Shown piece by piece: positions 39,309-48,201 of a stretch of 64,000 nt of DNA. Every line of letters begins with the position of its first letter. Position 1 is the stretch's first letter. The notes below the pieces were generated by a model. It saw nothing but the letters and a program-made list of their open reading frames with translations. It had not been told where the DNA came from and did not search any database. The translations under genes were made by a program, and so were the position numbers. Source of the stretch: an uncultured Christensenellaceae bacterium (GTDB lineage: Bacteria; Bacillota; Clostridia; Christensenellales; Borkfalkiaceae); the NCBI GenBank assembly GCA_910588465.1, contig CAJUOP010000006.1, positions 36,492-100,491 on the forward strand, in the 5' to 3' direction.

Positions 39309-39916
39309 ATTTTCTTGCGGTCGACACAAGCGGGAAACGGCTGAGCGTCGTTGCCTGTAAAAACGGAAAAAAGTTCGTTTCGACGGCGGAGGATTGCTTT
39401 CACGCCCACTCCGTGCGCTTGATGGAGGAGATAGACGGCGCGTTAAAGGCGGCGGAGCTGACGCTTTCGGACTGCGACTATTTTGCGGCGGTTGTGGGAG
39501 CGGGCTCGTTTACGGGGATCCGCATCGGCATTTCCACCGTAAAGGGGCTCTGCCTCGCGTGCGGAAAACCCGCGCTTTCCGTCACCTCTTTCGATACGCT
39601 CGCATATGCTGAAAGGAGCGGGAAAACGCTTGCGCTCGTCGACGCGGGCAGAGGGTTTTATTACGCCTGCGGCTACGGAGAAAATCGGGAAGAGCTCGTC
39701 GCGCCCGCCTACCGCTCGCGGGGGGAGGTCGAAGAGCTGATAAAGCAGGGCTTCGCGGCGGTCGCGGCGGAAGCGCTCGATATTCCCGCAAAGCTTGTGG
39801 ACCCTGCCGAAGGTTTGTTTTATGCCTGCCTGCAAAATGGCGGACGGCGGACGGGGGCGGAGAAGCTTGCCGCGCTGTATTTAAGAAGATCTTCCGCGGA
39901 GGAAAACGCGAAATGA
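39305..39916 (+). CDS. tsaB: tRNA t6A synthesis protein TsaB
   Basis: Scaffold partner of TsaD in t6A synthesis (ASKHA fold, no catalysis itself). It has 203 residues with a TTG start at 39305 that overlaps the tsaE stop (TTGA) and has GGAGA nine bases upstream. The N-terminus LAVDTSGKRLSVVACKNGKK and the VVGAGSFTGIRIGISTVKGL region at about 66-85 are family signatures. An open frame extends far upstream in this frame, but that part overlaps tsaE and is not coding. It is followed by rimI with a four-base overlap. Confidence 0.94.
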   Translation: MNFLAVDTSGKRLSVVACKNGKKFVSTAEDCFHAHSVRLMEEIDGALKAAELTLSDCDYFAAVVGAGSFTGIRIGISTVKGLCLACGKPALSVTSFDTLAYAERSGKTLALVDAGRGFYYACGYGENREELVAPAYRSRGEVEELIKQGFAAVAAEALDIPAKLVDPAEGLFYACLQNGGRRTGAEKLAALYLRRSSAEENAK

Positions 39917-40350
39917 ACGGACGCGAATGGACGTACGAGGATTTGACCGAGATCGCGCGGTTGGAGAGCGAGTGCTTTTCGACCGAGCCGTGGAATTTGC
40001 GGATGCTGGCGGAATCCTTTCTTTCGGGGCGATTTTACGGGTCGCTGATCGAGGAGGAGGGGACCGTCACCGCGTACGGCGGCATGAGCGTGGCGGCGGA
40101 CGAAGCGGAAATTCAGCTGATCGCCACGGCGGAGATGTACCGCAGATGCGGGCGGGGCGGAAAGATCCTCGCCGATTTATGCGAAGAGGCGAAGCGCAGG
40201 GGCGCGGCGAAAATATTTTTGGAAGTGCGCGTATCGAACGCCGCTGCAATGCTATTGTATTTGAAAAACGGCTTTAAGGGACTGTACGCCCGTTCCCGAT
40301 ATTATCCGGACGGCGAGGACGCGCTCGTGATGAAAAAGGAGCTCGATTGA
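39913..40350 (+). CDS. rimI: Ribosomal protein alanine N-acetyltransferase RimI-like
   Basis: A 145-residue GNAT acetyltransferase, probably RimI, which acetylates the N-terminal Ala of ribosomal protein S18. The acetyl-CoA site follows the pattern RRCGRGGKILADL at about 76-88 (Q/RxxGxG/A). LEVRVSNAAAMLLYLKNGFK at about 103-122 is a RimI-type C-terminal motif with the conserved NxxAxxLYxKxGF. The tsaE-tsaB-rimI order is standard in Firmicutes. Its ATG overlaps tsaB by four bases. Confidence 0.92.
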   Translation: MNGREWTYEDLTEIARLESECFSTEPWNLRMLAESFLSGRFYGSLIEEEGTVTAYGGMSVAADEAEIQLIATAEMYRRCGRGGKILADLCEEAKRRGAAKIFLEVRVSNAAAMLLYLKNGFKGLYARSRYYPDGEDALVMKKELD

Positions 40351-41042
40351 GTTATATTCTGCAACGGGGGAGCGGAAAAGATCTGGTGTTTTTGCACGGG
40401 TATCTTTCGTGCAAGGAGAGCTTTTATCCGCAGCTCGAATATTTTTCGAAATTCTATCGCGTGACCGCGCTGGACTTTCCCGGCTTCGGGGAGAACGCCG
40501 CGCTTAACGCACCGTGGTCGGTGGACGACTATGCCGACTGGACGGAACGGACGCTGCAAACGCTGAATATCGTCCGTCCGCACGTCATCGCCCATTCGTT
40601 CGGCGGGCGGGTGGCGATAAAGTGTCTTTCGCGGGGGGAGTCGTTCGACCGCGCCGTGCTCTGCGGCTGCGCGGGGATCGTGCCCAAACGCACGCTGCGG
40701 TATAAGCTGCGCGTTTCCGCCTATCGCGCGGTAAAAAGGATCGCGCCCGCGTATGCGGAGCGGAAATTCGGCAGCGCGGAATATAAAACGCTTTCGCCCG
40801 TGATGAAGGAAAGCTATAAAAAAATCGTGAACGAGGATTTGCGGGAAGCGGCGAAGAGCATCTCGCGCCCCGTGCTGTTTATCAACGGCGAAAACGACAG
40901 GGATACGCCGCCCGCTTCGGCGGAAATATATGCGGCGAACGCGCCGTTGTCCAAGACGCTCGTGTTAAAAAATTGCGGGCACTTTGCGCATTTAGACAAT
41001 CCGCTCGCCTTCGATATGGCGGCAGAGGAGTTTTTACGATGA
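40347..41042 (+). CDS. Alpha/beta-hydrolase fold protein
   Basis: A 231-residue alpha/beta hydrolase. HGYLSCKESF (oxyanion-hole region) is near residue 16, the nucleophile elbow AHSFGG near 81-86 gives Ser at about 83, FINGENDRDTP near 176 holds the acid, and NCGHFAHLDNP near 212 the catalytic His. The start is TTG at 40347, overlapping the rimI stop (TTGA). The substrate is unknown. Its position between rimI and a membrane-linked Mur ligase suggests an envelope role, which remains speculative. Confidence 0.88.
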   Translation: MSYILQRGSGKDLVFLHGYLSCKESFYPQLEYFSKFYRVTALDFPGFGENAALNAPWSVDDYADWTERTLQTLNIVRPHVIAHSFGGRVAIKCLSRGESFDRAVLCGCAGIVPKRTLRYKLRVSAYRAVKRIAPAYAERKFGSAEYKTLSPVMKESYKKIVNEDLREAAKSISRPVLFINGENDRDTPPASAEIYAANAPLSKTLVLKNCGHFAHLDNPLAFDMAAEEFLR

Positions 41043-42619
41043 CGTTTCTGCTTTATTGTTACATTGCGATCGGCGCCGTGTTTACGGCGTTTACGGGCGT
41101 GCTTTGCAGCGTTTCCATGCTCGGCATTATGCAGCAGAGCGGATATTCCGGCACGGTGTTTACGCGTTGGTTTTTCCGCCGCAGGAATATGCTTTTCCGC
41201 CGATACGCGATCCTCGCGCTGGCGCTCCTCCTTTCGGTCACGCTGGTAGACTTCACGTTTTCCTTTTTGGGTTACGGTTGGGCGAATCTGATTTCTGCGG
41301 TTCCCTTTTTCGGATTCGGGCTCTTTTTCTACTTCGCCTCCAAGCGGGCGTTAAAGGTGCCCGTAAAACGCACGGGGCGCGTTATGCGGCTGGCGGCGTG
41401 TTATTTCGTGCTGTTGTTCGCGCTCTGCTTCGGTGCAAGCGTCGGGTTTTCGTTTGCCGCGTTCGCGATCGGTACGGAGCTTGCGTGCTTGCTGCGCTAT
41501 TTGCCCGTTACGCTCGTTCCGCTGTTTTATCCGCTTTTGCTGGTCTGCGCAAACTTTCTTGCCAAGGCGTATGAGGTCCCGCGTAACCGCAGCTTTATCA
41601 AAAGAGCGGCGCGCACGCTCGAGAGCAGCGGTTGCGTAAAAGTCGGCATTACGGGAAGCTTTGCCAAGACGAGCGTAAAGCGATTTGCGGAGGCAATCCT
41701 CTCCGAGCGGTTCCGCGTGATAGCGACTCCCGCTTCGTACAACACGCCCATCGGGATCGCGCGTACGGTGAACGAGTCGGGCGCCGATTGCGATATTTTT
41801 CTTGCCGAGATGGGCGCGCGCCGAACGGGCGATATCAAAGAGCTTTGCGAAATGGTAAAGCCCGAATACGGCGTGATTACGGGCGTTTGCCCGCAGCACC
41901 TTGAAACGTTCGGCTCGATAGAGGCGATCAGGCGCGAAAAGGCGACGCTTGCCGCCTATGCGAATAAGGGGTGCGTGCTGGGCGAGTCGGCGGCGGAGCT
42001 TGCGGAGGGGTTTGCCGCGGGCAGAGAGTTCGAGGCGTTCGACGTGGTCTGCACCGAGCACGGCACCGAGTTTTCGCTGCGTTTGGGCGGGGAGACGATT
42101 TCGGTTTCTACGCCCCTTTTGGGCAGACATACGGCGGAGGACATTGCGCTTGCGGGCGCGCTGTGCTTCCTGTTGGGCATGAGCGCGGAGGAGATCAAGG
42201 CAGGGATCGCAAAAATTCAACCCGTTCCGCACCGACTGCAAAAGGTGGAGGGGAACGGACTGAATATTTTGGACGATTCCTATAACTCCAACGTGGAGGG
42301 CGCGAAGGACGCCGTTTACGTGCTGCGCCTGTTCGGCGGAAAGCGTTACGTCGTCACGCCCGGGCTTGTCGAGCTGGGGCAGATCGAAGAAGAGGCGAAC
42401 GCCGCGCTGGGCGCGTTGTTCGTTGGGCTGGACGGCGTGATATTAGTGGGCGAAACGCTGGTGCTCGCCGTGCGGGAGGGCTATTTGAACGCGGGCGGCG
42501 AAGCGGCGAAGCTGCGCGTGGTGCCCACGCTCGCGCAGGCGCAGAAGATCCTTGCGGAAGAGCTTACCGCGGGCGACAGCGTGTTGTTTTTAAACGATTT
42601 GCCCGATATATACAACTGA
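41039..42619 (+). CDS. Membrane-anchored MurF-like Mur ligase
   Basis: A 526-residue protein with a hydrophobic N-terminal region of about five membrane segments (residues about 1-170) fused to a Mur ligase of the MurF type. The P-loop region GITGSFAKTSVK is at about 203-214, followed by YNTPIGIA, EMGARRTGDI, the GVCPQHLETFG element, and ILDDSYNSN near 417. The P-loop has Ala where the family has Gly before Lys (GKT). MurF adds D-Ala-D-Ala to UDP-MurNAc-tripeptide, and ddl is the next gene. Membrane-anchored paralogues occur in Clostridia, so whether this is the main MurF is uncertain. Its ATG overlaps the hydrolase stop. Confidence 0.85.
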   Translation: MTFLLYCYIAIGAVFTAFTGVLCSVSMLGIMQQSGYSGTVFTRWFFRRRNMLFRRYAILALALLLSVTLVDFTFSFLGYGWANLISAVPFFGFGLFFYFASKRALKVPVKRTGRVMRLAACYFVLLFALCFGASVGFSFAAFAIGTELACLLRYLPVTLVPLFYPLLLVCANFLAKAYEVPRNRSFIKRAARTLESSGCVKVGITGSFAKTSVKRFAEAILSERFRVIATPASYNTPIGIARTVNESGADCDIFLAEMGARRTGDIKELCEMVKPEYGVITGVCPQHLETFGSIEAIRREKATLAAYANKGCVLGESAAELAEGFAAGREFEAFDVVCTEHGTEFSLRLGGETISVSTPLLGRHTAEDIALAGALCFLLGMSAEEIKAGIAKIQPVPHRLQKVEGNGLNILDDSYNSNVEGAKDAVYVLRLFGGKRYVVTPGLVELGQIEEEANAALGALFVGLDGVILVGETLVLAVREGYLNAGGEAAKLRVVPTLAQAQKILAEELTAGDSVLFLNDLPDIYN

Positions 42620-42672
42620 ACGAAAACGCGATAAAACACCAAAGAAAAAGAAATTTTTCGGAGGTGTTTTTT

Positions 42673-43782
42673 ATGAAAACTTTGGCGGTATTCTTCGGAG
42701 GGAAGTCGAACGAGCACGATATTTCGGTGATCACGGGTATGTTTTGCTGCAATCTTTTGCAGCGGTCGGAGCTGCGCGTGGTGCCCGTATATCTGCCCAA
42801 GGAGGGCGGGATGCGGCTGTGCCGCGCCTGCAGCGTGGAGGAGTTCCGCGACCCGCGCGACGGAAAAAAGTTTTTGCCCGTTTATCTGGACGGTAGGGAT
42901 CTGGTGCTGTGCAAGCGGCACAAACGGGCGGAAAAGCTCGACTGCGCGCTGAACTGCTGCCACGGCGGCGCGGGGGAGGACGGCACGCTTTCGGCGCTGC
43001 TGCGCTGGCACGGCGTTCCCTTCGCCTCGCCCGATGCCGCGGTTTCGTCCGTCTTTATCAACAAAGAATTTTCGCAGATCGCCGCCCGAGGCTTGGGGAT
43101 CCCCGTCGCGCGTTCGTTCGCGGTGAGCGAGCGGGAATGGCGGGAGGAGAGCGGCAAGGTACATAAAAGGGCGGAGGAGCTTGGCTTTCCCGTCATTGTA
43201 AAGCCGTCGCGGTTGGGCTCGAGCATCGGCATTAAGGTGGCGAAGGACGGGGCGGAGCTGGCGGAGGCGCTCACGCTTGCGTTCCGTTTGGACGACGGCG
43301 CTCTGATAGAGGAATATTTTGCGCAAAAGCGCGATATCAACTGCGCGGCGTACGCCGTTGCGGGAAAGGTGACCGTTTCGGAATGCGAGGAGGTGTTCTC
43401 CTCGGAGGAAATTTTAACCTTTTCGGAAAAGTACGAGGGGACGGGAATGCGCAGCGGACAGCAGCCCGCCGACCTTCCGCCCGAGCTTTCGGATGAAATC
43501 CGCGAATATACCCGCAGGATATACGAGGGATTTCACGTGCGTGGGATCGTGCGGGCGGACTTCTTGATCGTTGACGGCAAGGCGTATTTTAACGAGCTGA
43601 ACACCGTGCCCGGTTCTTTGGCGTGCTATCTGTTCGGCGAGTCGCTGGTGGGTGCGCGCGAGCTTTTGGTTACGCTCGCACGGGACGCGATGAACGGCTT
43701 CGGCGCGGAAAAGGAAATCGTCTCTACGGGGATTTTAAACGACAGGGTATTTACGGGCACCAAACGGGGCAAGAGAATGTAA
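42673..43782 (+). CDS. ddl: D-alanine--D-alanine ligase
   Basis: ATP-grasp enzyme that joins two D-Ala for peptidoglycan. It has 369 residues, starting at MKTLAVFFGGKSNEHDISVI after TCGGAGG; an in-frame GTG nine bases upstream overlaps the ribosome binding site. HGGAGEDGTLSALL at about 97-110, VKPSRLGSSIGI near 177-188 (ATP lid), and FNELNTVPGSLACYLF near 302-317 (metal ligands) are visible. The gene follows the MurF-like ligase, so the two consecutive steps are encoded together. A terminator follows. Confidence 0.95.
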   Translation: MKTLAVFFGGKSNEHDISVITGMFCCNLLQRSELRVVPVYLPKEGGMRLCRACSVEEFRDPRDGKKFLPVYLDGRDLVLCKRHKRAEKLDCALNCCHGGAGEDGTLSALLRWHGVPFASPDAAVSSVFINKEFSQIAARGLGIPVARSFAVSEREWREESGKVHKRAEELGFPVIVKPSRLGSSIGIKVAKDGAELAEALTLAFRLDDGALIEEYFAQKRDINCAAYAVAGKVTVSECEEVFSSEEILTFSEKYEGTGMRSGQQPADLPPELSDEIREYTRRIYEGFHVRGIVRADFLIVDGKAYFNELNTVPGSLACYLFGESLVGARELLVTLARDAMNGFGAEKEIVSTGILNDRVFTGTKRGKRM

Positions 43783-43796
43783 AAAAAGAAAAGAGG

Positions 43797-43826
43797 GCGG
43801 GGCTTCGCAGGAAGCCCCGCTTTTTT
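43797..43826 (+). terminator. Intrinsic terminator after ddl
   Basis: Perfect 10-bp stem gcggggcttc/gaagccccgc, then six T. Confidence 0.92.
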
Positions 43827-43969
43827 GAAATGTGGATAAAAAAGCGTAATTTTTTATGTTTTTTCATAAAAATTGCTGCCGAATTTAAAAAATGTGGAAA
43901 AAGTTCTTGACAAACGGGGGCGTTATAATGTATATATGGTTCTTAAATGTTTATGATTAGAGGTAAAAG

Positions 43970-46741
43970 ATGAAAAGTCGGAATAAAAAATGGCTGATGA
44001 TCGTAACGCTTGCGGCGTGCATGATCGCAACGTTTGCGCTTGCGGCGTGCTTTAACGGCGGCAACTCGGGAGAGAAGGAACAGACGGTTACGGTCACGTT
44101 CGATGCGGGTCGCGGTACGATTTTCGGCGAGCGGTATTACGAGGTTAAAGTGAAAAAGAATTCCACTGTTCCCGAGCCGAGCGAGGCGCCCGTCGGCGAA
44201 GAGGGATACCTGTTGCTGGGCTGGAACCTGACGGGCGGCGAACAGGACGAAATGTGGGACTTCGCCGCCGATAAAGTGACGGAGGATACTATCCTGAAAG
44301 CCGTGTGGGCGAGGGGGTACGCGATCGAATTCGACGCGAACGGCGGTACGTTTGCGGACGGGGCGGAGACCTATCGGATCATGGCGGCGGGAAACACCGC
44401 GTTGACCGCGCCTCGGGTAACGCCGCCCGATGATAAACACGCGTTAAAAGGGTGGTACCTCGGTTACGAACAGTGGGATTTCACTTCGGACAGGGTGCGC
44501 TCCAAGATGACGCTCGTTGCGCAGTGGGACTGGTCGGAGACGGTGGCAAACGCGCTGGCGAACTTCGAATACCGCGCAGCGCACGGAGGCGGCTTCGCGA
44601 TCACGGGCTTGAAGGATACTTCCGTAACCGAAATTGTGATTCCCGACATTGTAACGGAAATCGCGGAAGATGCTTTTAAAGGCTGCGCCGATATCGTTTC
44701 GGTAAACATTGCCGACAGCGTGACTGCCATCGGAAGCTCGGCTTTTCAGGACTGTTCTTCGCTGAAAAGCGTAACGCTTCCCGCGGGGTTACAAGCGTTG
44801 AAGGAACAAACGTTTACAGGCTGCACGGCGTTGCAGAGCATTGCACTGCCTGCGGGCATTACGGAAATCGAAAATTATCTGTTCAGCGGCTGCGCATCTC
44901 TTGCAAGCGTAGAGTTAAAGGGAAACGTGACGGCAATCGGGAACAGCGCGTTTAAAAACTGCGCCGCGCTCAGCGGTTTCGAGATTCCCGCAAGCGTGAC
45001 GGAAATAAGCGACGATGCGTTTTCGGGCTGCGGTTCGCTTACCTCGGTTACGGTGCCCTCGGCTTGCAAAAACTTAGGCTGGCGTGCATTTCAAAATTGC
45101 GGTAAGCTTACCGAGGCGGAGATCAACTGTACGGTGATAGGGAGCCGTGCGTTTGACTCTTGCAAGTCGTTATCCTCGGTCACGATAGGGTCTGCGGTAC
45201 AAAAGATTAAATCGGGCGCGTTTGCGGAAACCGCGCTTACGCAAATCACGATTCCCGATTCGGTGACGTTGCTCGAAGGGTATGTTTTTGAAAATTGCAG
45301 ACTGCTCGAACGAGCGGTGCTCGGATCGGCGATCAGCGAATTATATTATAGCCTGTTCGAGGGTTGTATCGCCCTGCGCGAGGCAGAGTGCCGCGGCACG
45401 TTGCTTGAGATCAAAGACAGAGCGTTCGCAGCCTGTTATTCGCTGCTCTCGTATACGATTCCCGCAAGCGTGACGAAGGTGGGGAATACCGCGTTTGAGG
45501 ATTGCGAGCGGCTTGTGGAAATTTACAATCTTTCGACGGCGAATTTGCAAGACGCTGTTTCGAAGTTAAATTGCGTAAAGCATACCGATGCGTCGGAGCC
45601 GAGCGTGATCGAAAAAATCGGAGATCTGTCGTTCTGCAAGACGCGTACTTATTACGATAATGATGTTCGAAACTACTTGCTCGACTACTGCGGCGAGGAC
45701 GCTTCTCTCACGTTGCCGGACGACTATCACGGCGAAAGTTACCGCTTGTTCGACTACGCGCTTTCGAGTAGAAGAAATCTTGAGAGCGTGACCTTTTCGG
45801 AGGGCGTGGAGAAAATCGGCGAAAACGTCCTGTTCGGCAGCGACAACGTGACCGCGCTTACTGTAAAGAGCGAAAACGCGGCGTATTACTCGTCAAACAA
45901 TTGCGTGATCGAACGGGAAGGGGAAAAGTTTGTGCTCGGCTGTCGGACGTCGGTCATTCCCGACGGCGTGAAAGCGATCGGCTCCTACGTATTTTGCGGG
46001 AACGTGAATATCGTAAACCCGTCCTTCCGAATCCCCGAGAGCGTGACGAGTATCGGACAATACGCGTTCGAAGGCTGTACGGGACTTCTCCGTACGGCGG
46101 ATAACTATATTCAGTATGTGGACAAATGGGCGATCGCCTTCGTGTTCGATGAATACGATAAGGTTACGTTCGATTTAACGCTCGAAAAGGGCACCGTGGG
46201 GATCGCCGAAGACGCCTTGTCCTGGTCCTATACGGGGCGGAATAAAATTACCACGTTTACGTGTAATTCCGAGTTGAAATATATTTGCAAAGATGCGTTT
46301 TGGCATTGCGGTTCGTTGACTTCCGTTACGTTGAACGACGGGCTTTTGGAAATCGGGGACGGCGCCTTCTCGTCCTGCGACAAGCTGACGGAGCTCGAGA
46401 TTCCGGACAGCGTGCAATCGTTCGGGAACGCCGTATTTATGTCCTGTAAATCGCTTACGTATGTGAAATTGCCTGCGGGTTTCAAGACGGTGAAGCGCCA
46501 GCTGCTTCAGGGCTGCCCCGAATTAAAAGTAGTGGTGTTTCCGAGCAGCGTGGTCGAGTTGGAGCACTGGGTATTTAAGGATTCTCCCAACGCGGTCGTA
46601 TATTACGAAGGGACCGCCGAGCAATGGGCTAAGGTGAATGTGTCCGCCGACCAAAGCTTGCCTTCTGCCGTGCGCTACTATTCGGAAACGCAAGCGGCGG
46701 GCTGCTGGCACTATGTAGACGGAAAACCCGCTTTGTGGTAA
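43970..46741 (+). CDS. BspA-like leucine-rich-repeat surface lipoprotein
   Basis: A 923-residue surface protein. The signal peptide ends in the lipobox FALAAC (Cys near 26). Residues about 35-190 hold two or three InlB-type (Listeria-Bacteroides) beta repeats with FDAGRGTIFGERYYEVKVKK and FDANGGTF motifs, each ending in a GW or QWDF pair. From about residue 215 onward come many BspA-type LRR_5 units with the pattern I-x-x-x-A-F-x-x-C-x-x-L-x-x-V-x-I-P. Such proteins bind host or community surfaces. It starts after AGAGGTAAAAG. There is no C-terminal anchor, consistent with lipid anchoring. Transcribed as a single gene. Confidence 0.92.
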   Translation: MKSRNKKWLMIVTLAACMIATFALAACFNGGNSGEKEQTVTVTFDAGRGTIFGERYYEVKVKKNSTVPEPSEAPVGEEGYLLLGWNLTGGEQDEMWDFAADKVTEDTILKAVWARGYAIEFDANGGTFADGAETYRIMAAGNTALTAPRVTPPDDKHALKGWYLGYEQWDFTSDRVRSKMTLVAQWDWSETVANALANFEYRAAHGGGFAITGLKDTSVTEIVIPDIVTEIAEDAFKGCADIVSVNIADSVTAIGSSAFQDCSSLKSVTLPAGLQALKEQTFTGCTALQSIALPAGITEIENYLFSGCASLASVELKGNVTAIGNSAFKNCAALSGFEIPASVTEISDDAFSGCGSLTSVTVPSACKNLGWRAFQNCGKLTEAEINCTVIGSRAFDSCKSLSSVTIGSAVQKIKSGAFAETALTQITIPDSVTLLEGYVFENCRLLERAVLGSAISELYYSLFEGCIALREAECRGTLLEIKDRAFAACYSLLSYTIPASVTKVGNTAFEDCERLVEIYNLSTANLQDAVSKLNCVKHTDASEPSVIEKIGDLSFCKTRTYYDNDVRNYLLDYCGEDASLTLPDDYHGESYRLFDYALSSRRNLESVTFSEGVEKIGENVLFGSDNVTALTVKSENAAYYSSNNCVIEREGEKFVLGCRTSVIPDGVKAIGSYVFCGNVNIVNPSFRIPESVTSIGQYAFEGCTGLLRTADNYIQYVDKWAIAFVFDEYDKVTFDLTLEKGTVGIAEDALSWSYTGRNKITTFTCNSELKYICKDAFWHCGSLTSVTLNDGLLEIGDGAFSSCDKLTELEIPDSVQSFGNAVFMSCKSLTYVKLPAGFKTVKRQLLQGCPELKVVVFPSSVVELEHWVFKDSPNAVVYYEGTAEQWAKVNVSADQSLPSAVRYYSETQAAGCWHYVDGKPALW

Positions 46742-47300
46742 CGCAAACGTTGTTCTCCCCAACTGTCATTCTGAGGGAGTGAAACGACCGAAAGAATCCC
46801 TTTCACTGTTATACTGAACGCAGCGAAGTATCCCACGGGTGTTTGATTTGTCATTAAGAGGAAGCGAAGCGACCGAAGGAATCTCACGGACGAGATTCTC
46901 ACGGCGCGGCTTCGCTGCGCCTCTGAATGACAAAGGGGGAGCCGCTCCCGTGCGCTGTGGAATGACGGAAACGGCGGGGCAGAATGACAAGAACGGCGCC
47001 GTGGAGTGACAATGCGCCTTCTCCGGTCATTCAGAGGAAGCGCAGCGCCCGAAAGAATCTCACGGACGAGATTCTCACGGCGCGGCTTCGCTGCGCCTCT
47101 GAATGACAAAGGGGGAGCCGCTCCCGTGCGCTGTGGAATGACGGAAACGGCGGGGCAGAATGACAAGAACGGCGCCGTGGAGTGACAATGCGCCTTCTCC
47201 GGTCATTCAGAGGAAGCGCAGCGCCCGAAAGAATCTCACGGACAAGATTCCCACGGCGCGGCTCCGCCGCGCCTCGGAATGACATAAAAGAGGGGAATGA
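46742..47300. repeat. 176-bp tandem direct repeats of the dispersed family
   Basis: After a first arm at 46763 (gtcattctgagggagtgaaa), nearly identical 176-base units start at 46850 and 47026, with a third partial unit at 47202-47286. Each contains an outer arm gtcattcagaggaagcgcag, a central inverted repeat around attctcacggcgcggc, then gaatgacaaagggggagccg and atgacggaaacggcggg. The whole 610-base gap is made of this repeat material; open frames on the minus strand here are repeat translation and not genes. Confidence 0.92.
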
Positions 47301-47302
47301 CA

Positions 47303-47342
47303 TAAAAAATAAAACAGCCGCCCGCAAACGCGGGCGGCTGTT
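47303..47342 (-). terminator. Terminator of the zinc peptidase gene (minus strand)
   Basis: 13-bp stem aacagccgcccgc/gcgggcggctgtt. On the minus strand it is followed by a T-rich run (complement of the A-rich 47303-47312). Confidence 0.85.
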
Positions 47343-47353
47343 GCAGTATTTTG

Positions 47354-48079
47354 TTAATCGTTGCGGCGTGCCAGAGAAAGTATCACGAACAGGAAGCGCA
47401 AGAAGTACACCAGCGAGACGAGCAGCGAAGCCACGTACGTCATGGCGGCGGCGGAAAGCACCTTGCGCACCGCGGGCATCTCTTCCTTGGCGAGGATTCC
47501 CTCGGCAACGAGCATTTTTTCCGCTCGTCGGCTGGCGTTGAATTCCACGGGGAGCGTCACCAGCATAAACAGGGTGGAAAGTCCGTACAGTGCGATGCCC
47601 GCATATAAGATCCACGTGCCGTAAGGAAGCCCCGCGGAGCCCCAAAGGAAAATGTCGAGCAGCAGTCCCAGTATCACGACGGGCAGCGCCAGCCGCGAAC
47701 CGATGTTGGTGATCGGCACCAGCGCTTTGCGCACCAGATAGGGGAAATAGCGTTCTTTCTTTTGCATCACGTGCCCGATTTCGTGCGCGGCGACGGCGAC
47801 TGCCGCGACCGACGCGCTGCCGTAGGTGCTTGCCGAAAGGTTCACCTGTTTTTTTACGGGATTATAATGGTCGGAAAGCCGTCCGTTTACGCGGTTTACC
47901 GAAATATCGGTTACTCCGCCCCGCTGCAGCAGCCGAACCGCCGTGTCGTAGCCCGTCATGCGGGAGCGGTTGGCGACCTTATCGTATTTGGAATAGGTAG
48001 AATTTACTTTCGCGCTCGCCCAGGCGGAAAGGACCAGACAGGGCACGAGCAAAAGCAGGAAATAGAGATAATAATACAT
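47354..48079 (-). CDS. YugP-type neutral zinc metallopeptidase
   Basis: A 241-residue membrane metallopeptidase of the YugP/DUF2263 family. It opens with an N-terminal membrane segment (YYYLYFLLLLVPCLVLSAWA), contains HEIGH (HExxH) at about 111-115 after VAVAA, and ends with three or four membrane segments. The start at 48079 is set by AGGAGG eight bases upstream; an in-frame start ten codons earlier lies before that site. It faces obg across a 122-base divergent region. The substrate is unknown. Confidence 0.88.
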   Translation of the reverse strand: MYYYLYFLLLLVPCLVLSAWASAKVNSTYSKYDKVANRSRMTGYDTAVRLLQRGGVTDISVNRVNGRLSDHYNPVKKQVNLSASTYGSASVAAVAVAAHEIGHVMQKKERYFPYLVRKALVPITNIGSRLALPVVILGLLLDIFLWGSAGLPYGTWILYAGIALYGLSTLFMLVTLPVEFNASRRAEKMLVAEGILAKEEMPAVRKVLSAAAMTYVASLLVSLVYFLRFLFVILSLARRND

Positions 48080-48166
48080 TCGGATATCCTCCTGATAATA
48101 ATATACCACAGAACGCGCGGCAAGTCACGTATTTTTTGCAATATTTCGTTTCCCGCACGGTTATTC

Positions 48167-48195
48167 TTGCAAATTTCACGCGGATTTGTTATAAT
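48167..48195 (+). promoter_or_regulatory. Promoter of obg, predicted leaderless
   Basis: TTGCAA at 48167-48172, 17 bases, TATAAT at 48190-48195. The expected transcription start is 48202, exactly the A of the obg ATG. Confidence 0.8.
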
Positions 48196-48201
48196 GCTCA
48201 C

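Noticed and set aside
47031..47645. 204-residue minus-strand frame overlapping the repeat array and the zinc peptidase gene
   Set aside because: It is translation of the 176-bp repeat units fused to a shadow of the peptidase gene in another frame.
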